A stretch of DNA of 64,000 nt, from NCBI RefSeq assembly GCF_003268775.1, contig NZ_QLSU01000031.1, positions 1 to 64,000 on the forward strand, read 5' to 3'. The notes under the pieces are model-generated. The model worked only from the letters and a program-made list of their open reading frames with translations, made no database searches and had not been told where the DNA came from. Position 1 is the stretch's first letter, and each line of letters starts with the position of its first letter. The translations under genes were made by a program, and so were the position numbers. This document shows positions 60,361-64,000 of the stretch, piece by piece. This DNA comes from Paraburkholderia unamae. GTDB taxonomy: Bacteria; Pseudomonadota; Gammaproteobacteria; Burkholderiales; Burkholderiaceae.

Positions 60361-60576
60361 TCAGAACCCCTGCGCGGTGCCGGTGGAGTGCGCGACCAGC
60401 AGCACGACTCCGAGCAGGCAAGCACCAATGAAAACCGCCAGCCCCACCGCCACGAATGGCAGCCAGCTGAAGTTCACATTGGCGAAGTCGGCTTCGTGGG
60501 CCGCGCTCTTGCGCACGCCGAAGAAGCTCCACAAAACAATGCGTACCATGCGCAGGACTTCCATCATTTTCTCCAT
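60361..60576 (-). CDS. DUF2970 small membrane protein
   Basis: 71 residues. EVLRMVRIVLWSFFGVRKSAAHEADFANVNFSWLPFVAVGLAVFIGACLLGVVLLV matches the DUF2970 pattern: an amphipathic start with SFFGVRKS, then one membrane helix. ATG 60576 has GAGCGA upstream. It is a lone gene between two + strand operons and is a typical beta-proteobacterial family of unknown function. It reads in the opposite direction to RidA, with 62 bp between their 3' ends. Confidence 0.85.
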   Translation of the reverse strand: MEKMMEVLRMVRIVLWSFFGVRKSAAHEADFANVNFSWLPFVAVGLAVFIGACLLGVVLLVAHSTGTAQGF

Positions 60577-60830
60577 TTCGCTCGATCGACTCGATCGTAT
60601 GGAGCGATGTTGAACCCTCTCGGGGTACAGAAAAAGCAGCAGACACGAACGATTTGACCGGTGCAGCCGGGACGGCTTTGCCACCGCCACGAGACCGGGA
60701 TCCTGCACGCCATGTGCGTACAGCCTCTGCTGCGCTCATTTAAGCGCCATCTGCTGCTTGAGGCGCCAGGTAGCGCGCGATAAGGTCTTGGCTCCGTGTT
60801 CACTCTGGCCCTGGCCTTTGCGCCGTCACC

Positions 60831-62621
60831 ATGTACCGCTACAACGAATTCGACAAGGCCTTCGTGGCGAGCCGCGCGGCCCAGTTCCGCGATCAGATCG
60901 AGCGCTGGCAAGACGGCACGCTGAGCGAAGACGCATTTCGCCCGCTTCGCCTGCAAAACGGCTGGTATGTGCAGCGGCACGCGCCCATGTTGCGCGTTGC
61001 GGTTCCCTATGGAGAGCTGTCGAGCGCGCAGCTTCGGGTGCTCGCCCGCATTGCCCGCGAATATGACGCGCCTGAGGCCGAGGTCTACCGCAGTGCGCTT
61101 GCGGCCCAGCGCAAGCTCGGCACCGTGCGCCTGCCGACGCATCACGCGCACTTCACGACGCGCACCAATGTCCAGTTCAACTGGATTCCGCTGTCGAAAG
61201 CCGCCGATGTGATGGACCTGCTCGCCACGGTCGACATGCACGGCATCCAGACGAGCGGCAACTGCATCCGCAACATCTCCTGCGATGAGCGCGCGGGCGT
61301 GGCGCCCGACGAGATCGCCGATCCGCGCCCTTTTGCCGAGATCATGCGTCAGTGGACGACGCTGCATCCCGAGTTCGCGTTCCTGCCCCGCAAGTTCAAG
61401 ATCGCAATGACAGGCGCCACGGAAGATCGCGCCGCGACGGGCTGGCACGACGTCGGCTTGCGTCTCCTGCACGACGAGAACGGCGAGTTGGGCTTTCGCG
61501 TAGCGGTGGGCGGCGGCATGGGCCGCACGCCGGTCATCGGCGTCGTGCTGCGCGAATTCCTGCCGTGGCGGCACATCATGAATTACATCGAGGCGGTCGT
61601 GCGCGTGTACAACCAGTTCGGCCGGCGCGACAACAAATACAAGGCGCGCATCAAGATACTCGCGAAAGCCGAAGGGCAACGCTTTATCGACGAAGTCGAA
61701 GAAGAGTTCCGGCAGATCGTGGAGTGCGACGGCGGTCCGCACACGATTCCGCAGGCCGAGTTCGACCGCATGAGCAGGTACTTCGTCGTGCCGCCGCAGG
61801 TGGCCGCGTGCACGCCTGCCGACCCGGCCGCCGCTGCTGCGCTCGAAGCGGCCGCCCTGCAAACGCCTCAGCTACGGCGCTGGCTGGAGCGCAACGTCGC
61901 GCCGCACAAGAACCCGTCGATGCGCATCGTCACCCTCTCCTTCAAGCGCCTGTTGCAGGCGCCCGGCGATGCGTCGGCGGAGCAGCTCGAACGCGTGGCG
62001 GATCTCGTGGACCGCTTCTCAGCGGGCGAAGCGCGCGTCACGCACACGCAGAACATCGTGCTGCCGTGGGTGCATGCCGACGACCTGCTGCCGCTCTGGC
62101 AAGCGGCTGTCGAAGTGCAGCTCGCGAGCGCCAACGTGCATCTGCTCACCGACATGATCTCGTGTCCCGGCGGCGACTTTTGCGCGCTCGCCAACGCGCG
62201 CTCGCTGCCCATCGCGCAGAGCATCATGGCGCGCTACCAGGACCTCGACGAACTCAATGACATCGGCGAGATCGATCTGCATATCAGCGGCTGCATCAAT
62301 TCGTGCGGCCATCATCACAGCGGGCATATCGGTATTCTCGGCGTCGACAAGGACGGCGCGGAGTGGTACCAGATCACGCTTGGCGGCGCAGACGGCTCCG
62401 CGCGCAGCGGCGAGGCACGGCCCGGCAAGGTCATCGGCCCGTCGTTCGCGGCGCATGAAGTGACGGATGCCGTCGAAGCGGTGATCGGCTGCTATCTGGC
62501 GCTGCGCGAGCAGATTGGCGAGCGCCGCGAGACGTTCATCGAAACCGTGCGCCGCGTCGGGCTCGATCCCTTCAAGGCCGCCGCGGACACGGTGCGCGCA
62601 ACGGCGGTGGAGGCTGTATGA
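60831..62621 (+). CDS. Siroheme nitrite/sulfite reductase (CysI-like)
   Basis: 596 residues. Two NIR_SIR_ferr/NIR_SIR repeats: FTTRTNVQFNWIPLSKAADVMDLL with the CIRNISCDERAGVAPDEIADPRPFAEIM block, then the second half. The 4Fe4S-siroheme ligands are Cys445 and Cys451 (CPGGDFC) and Cys488 and Cys492 (CINSC in ISGCINSCGHHHSGHIGILG). It reduces sulfite to sulfide or nitrite to ammonia using ferredoxin or flavoprotein electrons. It is followed by DUF934 with a 4-bp ATGA overlap, the arrangement of the Burkholderia cys cluster, but cysH, cysD and cysN do not follow here. This may be a second copy or a separated remnant. Confidence 0.9.
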   Translation: MYRYNEFDKAFVASRAAQFRDQIERWQDGTLSEDAFRPLRLQNGWYVQRHAPMLRVAVPYGELSSAQLRVLARIAREYDAPEAEVYRSALAAQRKLGTVRLPTHHAHFTTRTNVQFNWIPLSKAADVMDLLATVDMHGIQTSGNCIRNISCDERAGVAPDEIADPRPFAEIMRQWTTLHPEFAFLPRKFKIAMTGATEDRAATGWHDVGLRLLHDENGELGFRVAVGGGMGRTPVIGVVLREFLPWRHIMNYIEAVVRVYNQFGRRDNKYKARIKILAKAEGQRFIDEVEEEFRQIVECDGGPHTIPQAEFDRMSRYFVVPPQVAACTPADPAAAAALEAAALQTPQLRRWLERNVAPHKNPSMRIVTLSFKRLLQAPGDASAEQLERVADLVDRFSAGEARVTHTQNIVLPWVHADDLLPLWQAAVEVQLASANVHLLTDMISCPGGDFCALANARSLPIAQSIMARYQDLDELNDIGEIDLHISGCINSCGHHHSGHIGILGVDKDGAEWYQITLGGADGSARSGEARPGKVIGPSFAAHEVTDAVEAVIGCYLALREQIGERRETFIETVRRVGLDPFKAAADTVRATAVEAV

Positions 62622-63022
62622 CGAAGGCTTCGCGTATTCGGCTTCTAGGCGCCGCAGAGCATGCCGACGATCACCCGGCAGTCGTCCTGACGCTGCCCAA
62701 CGACGCGGACCCGCTTGCGCATGCCGCCGACATCTCGGGCGCCACGCGCGTCGAGTTGCAGTTCCCTGCCTTCACCGACGGGCGCGCCTTTACCCAGGCC
62801 TATCTCATCAGACGCCGGTTGGGTTTTCGCGGCGATTTGCGTGCAACGGGCGACGTGCTCGTGGATCAACTGCTTCAGATGGAGCGCATGGGCTTTTCCA
62901 GCGCGGTGTTGGGCGATGGCGTTCGCGTCGAGGATGCGCTTCGGCAACTGGAACGCTTTCCGGCGTTCTATCAGGGCGATGTGCTGCGTGACGCGCCCTG
63001 GCGCTGGCCAGTGTCACGTTAG
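62618..63022 (+). CDS. DUF934 protein
   Basis: 134 residues. ATRVELQFPAFTDGRAFTQAYLIRRRLGFRGDLRATGDVLVDQLLQMERMGFSSAVLGDGVRVEDALRQLERFPAFYQGDVL is the conserved DUF934 core. It always accompanies CysI-type reductases and may be an assembly or electron-transfer helper. It overlaps the reductase stop by 4 bp (ATGA). It is somewhat shorter at the N-terminus than the copies I know (about 160 residues). Its 3' end overlaps the convergent DUF4096 gene by 9 bp. Confidence 0.85.
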   Translation: MTKASRIRLLGAAEHADDHPAVVLTLPNDADPLAHAADISGATRVELQFPAFTDGRAFTQAYLIRRRLGFRGDLRATGDVLVDQLLQMERMGFSSAVLGDGVRVEDALRQLERFPAFYQGDVLRDAPWRWPVSR

Positions 63023-63376
63023 CGGCGTCTTCGTCTGGCTCGCGACGCGCAAGAGATCGCGAACGCCTTGCTTCCCATGAGATGGGTTCGAGTGCACCGC
63101 ATCGGGGAAGATCAAGTTTATTCCGAGCAAGTGCTCCACTTGCATCAACGTTCCATCCCGGCGCCATTGGAGGCACTTGATGTAGCAGGTCTTGATCGGC
63201 GGCATGTCAGCGGGCAGATCTTTCCAGGATTTGCGTTGTGACAGCACCCACAGGACAGCGTCCATGACGTCGCGTGGGTGACGCCGCACTTTCCCATAAC
63301 GCCTCATTTCATCATACCGAAAGAGGCTGGCAATGCGAGCCCAGTCACTGTCGCTAAGCGGTCGATATTCGGACAT
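63014..63376 (-). CDS. DUF4096 transposase-like protein, standalone N-terminal domain
   Basis: 120 residues. EYRPLSDSDWARIASLFRYDEMRRYGKVRRHPRDVMDAVLWVLSQRKSWKDLPADMPPIKTCYIKCLQWRRDGTL is the N-terminal DNA-binding part of IS5-type transposases. The catalytic DDE domain is absent and no terminal repeats or target duplication are visible. Similar short ORFs are common single genes in Burkholderiaceae, so this may be a domesticated DNA-binding protein rather than a broken IS. I took ATG 63376; a TTG at 63388 is in frame. It lies where cysH would be expected in a complete cys cluster. Confidence 0.75.
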   Translation of the reverse strand: MSEYRPLSDSDWARIASLFRYDEMRRYGKVRRHPRDVMDAVLWVLSQRKSWKDLPADMPPIKTCYIKCLQWRRDGTLMQVEHLLGINLIFPDAVHSNPSHGKQGVRDLLRVASQTKTPLT

Positions 63377-63540
63377 ATCAAGCGACAATAATTACGCTGG
63401 CGCAGGATACGGCTCCTGCTATGCGCTGTCCGATTGGAACGGCGTATAAACGCCGCGATCGCAGTTCCAACATGAGTGAAAAACGCATTTTCCAGTTGGA
63501 CCTGTCGCAATCAATAGATCAGTGGTTGCATACCTACGCC
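63377..63540. other. Gap between cyclase and DUF4096 genes
   Basis: 164 bp without a gene. It holds GCAGGA/TCCTGC (63402-63419), a 6-bp stem close to the DUF4096 start. No IS end repeat was seen. Confidence 0.35.
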
Positions 63541-64000
63541 CTAAACTGTTGCGACCGGCGTGACCGGTGAGCCAGCCGCCCCTGGCAACCGCAGCGGTGG
63601 TGCTGTGAGCAGGAACCGGTTGCGGCCATGCTCGCGCAGCCAACGATTAAGCGGTGAAAGCAACCATTGCTCGCCAAGCGGCACTCCCAGCTTGAACAGG
63701 CAGTGTTCGTGGATGGTGCTCGCAGCGCCCGGCGGTGGCGGCAGAATCTCAACAGCACGATTGTCCGAAATGAGGGCTGCGACACCGGAGTCAGTGATCC
63801 ATTGCAGCAGTCGGGAGTCGGATCCATCGAGCCCTGCGCAACTGTTGTGCAGCCGCCAGGGGTCCGGTGCCTTGTTCATCTCGAGCAGCAATTCGTCAAA
63901 GCCCGTGCATAGACACAGCATGTCGCCGGGTTCGACCTCCACTGCGTCGTCATCGAAGATACGCATGAGTTCGTCATAGCCGACGCGATGCTGTTCGCGG
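63541..64000 (-). CDS. Cyclase-family (kynurenine-formamidase-like) hydrolase, N-terminal part outside window
   Basis: The open frame runs past the apparent ATG at 63966 to the right edge without a stop, so the gene starts outside. The visible 153 residues contain VEVEPGDMLCLCTGF, LHNSCAGLDGSDSRLLQWITDSGVAALISDNRAVEILPP, IHEHCLFKLGVPLGEQWLLSPLNRWLREHGRNRFLLTAPPLRLPGAAGSPVTPVATV. This is the C-terminal half of the metal-dependent cyclase/AF3-like hydrolase family, with the conserved IHEHCLFKLGVPLGE and PLRLPGAAGSPVTPVA ends. The N-terminal HxGTHxD metal motif would be in the missing part. The substrate is unknown. Confidence 0.85.
   Translation of the reverse strand, partial: REQHRVGYDELMRIFDDDAVEVEPGDMLCLCTGFDELLLEMNKAPDPWRLHNSCAGLDGSDSRLLQWITDSGVAALISDNRAVEILPPPPGAASTIHEHCLFKLGVPLGEQWLLSPLNRWLREHGRNRFLLTAPPLRLPGAAGSPVTPVATV

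Noticed and set aside
63014..63540. Intact insertion sequence
   Set aside because: No inverted terminal repeats, no target duplication and no catalytic domain were found.

Overview
The window is about 64 kb of high-GC DNA with strong GC third-position bias. Its gene families (DUF4148 exported proteins, a DUF2970 protein, DUF934 next to a siroheme reductase, a standalone DUF4096 transposase-like ORF, PiuC beside a catecholate-type TonB receptor, CusRS/IrlRS-type two-component genes) point to a Burkholderiaceae beta-proteobacterium, probably Paraburkholderia, Caballeronia or a relative. No rRNA, tRNA, CRISPR array, phage or intact insertion sequence was seen. The species assignment is inference.

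Layout. (1) 1-536: the 5' part of etfB, leaving the window on the left. (2) 1099-10798: a catabolic locus. hyuA and hyuB (ATP-dependent hydantoinase/oxoprolinase type), a uronate-dehydrogenase-like epimerase, an FAD oxidase and two SDR dehydrogenases form one + strand run that ends at a hairpin. It is followed by a FadR-type regulator and a divergent orphan periplasmic binding protein. The promoter regions of hyuA and of the binding protein share an exact 14-bp block. (3) 11206-13637: a DUF1059 protein, a berberine-bridge-type FAD oxidase and a GYD protein. (4) 13746-28396: an exopolysaccharide cluster (DUF6492 transferase, GumC-like co-polymerase without a kinase site, GumB-like export lipoprotein, polymerase, GH44 endoglucanase-family lipoprotein, flippase, nitroreductase, epimerase, GMC oxidoreductase, WecG/TagA/GumM-type transferase, GumD/WcaJ-type initiating transferase). 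The set is compatible with a short repeat unit on a cellobiose-like primer. (5) 29013-33301: a TonB siderophore receptor, a PiuC dioxygenase and an FMN alpha-hydroxy-acid oxidase behind a promoter that overlaps a Fur-like box. (6) 33850-42544: a DUF4148 protein, a tripartite RND efflux system, and a convergent sensor kinase/response regulator pair.

(7) 42888-48996: a PucR-type regulator, an amino acid/GABA-type permease, a PuuB-like amine oxidase, a cupin and a second orphan Liv-type binding protein, probably an amine or amino acid catabolic unit. (8) 49143-51469: a short Kef-type antiporter divergent from a two-helix potassium-channel-like protein, and a small exported protein. (9) 51678-56143: a minus-strand operon of DUF3141 (PHA-synthase-like fold), acetate kinase and FabI. 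The phosphotransacetylase I would expect between the first two is absent, and a 24-codon translationally coupled ORF sits in its place. (10) 56555-60576: a DUF4148-like exported protein, a LysR regulator, and a HAD hydrolase / D-threonine-aldolase-like / RidA operon that fits D-hydroxyamino-acid breakdown, then a DUF2970 membrane protein. (11) 60831-64000: a siroheme sulfite/nitrite reductase with DUF934 but no cysH, cysD or cysN, the DUF4096 transposase-like remnant, and the C-terminal part of a cyclase-family hydrolase that runs off the right edge.

Most calls rest on recognising family motifs in the translated sequence. Substrates of the catabolic loci and the sugar composition of the polysaccharide cannot be read from the sequence and are marked as inference.
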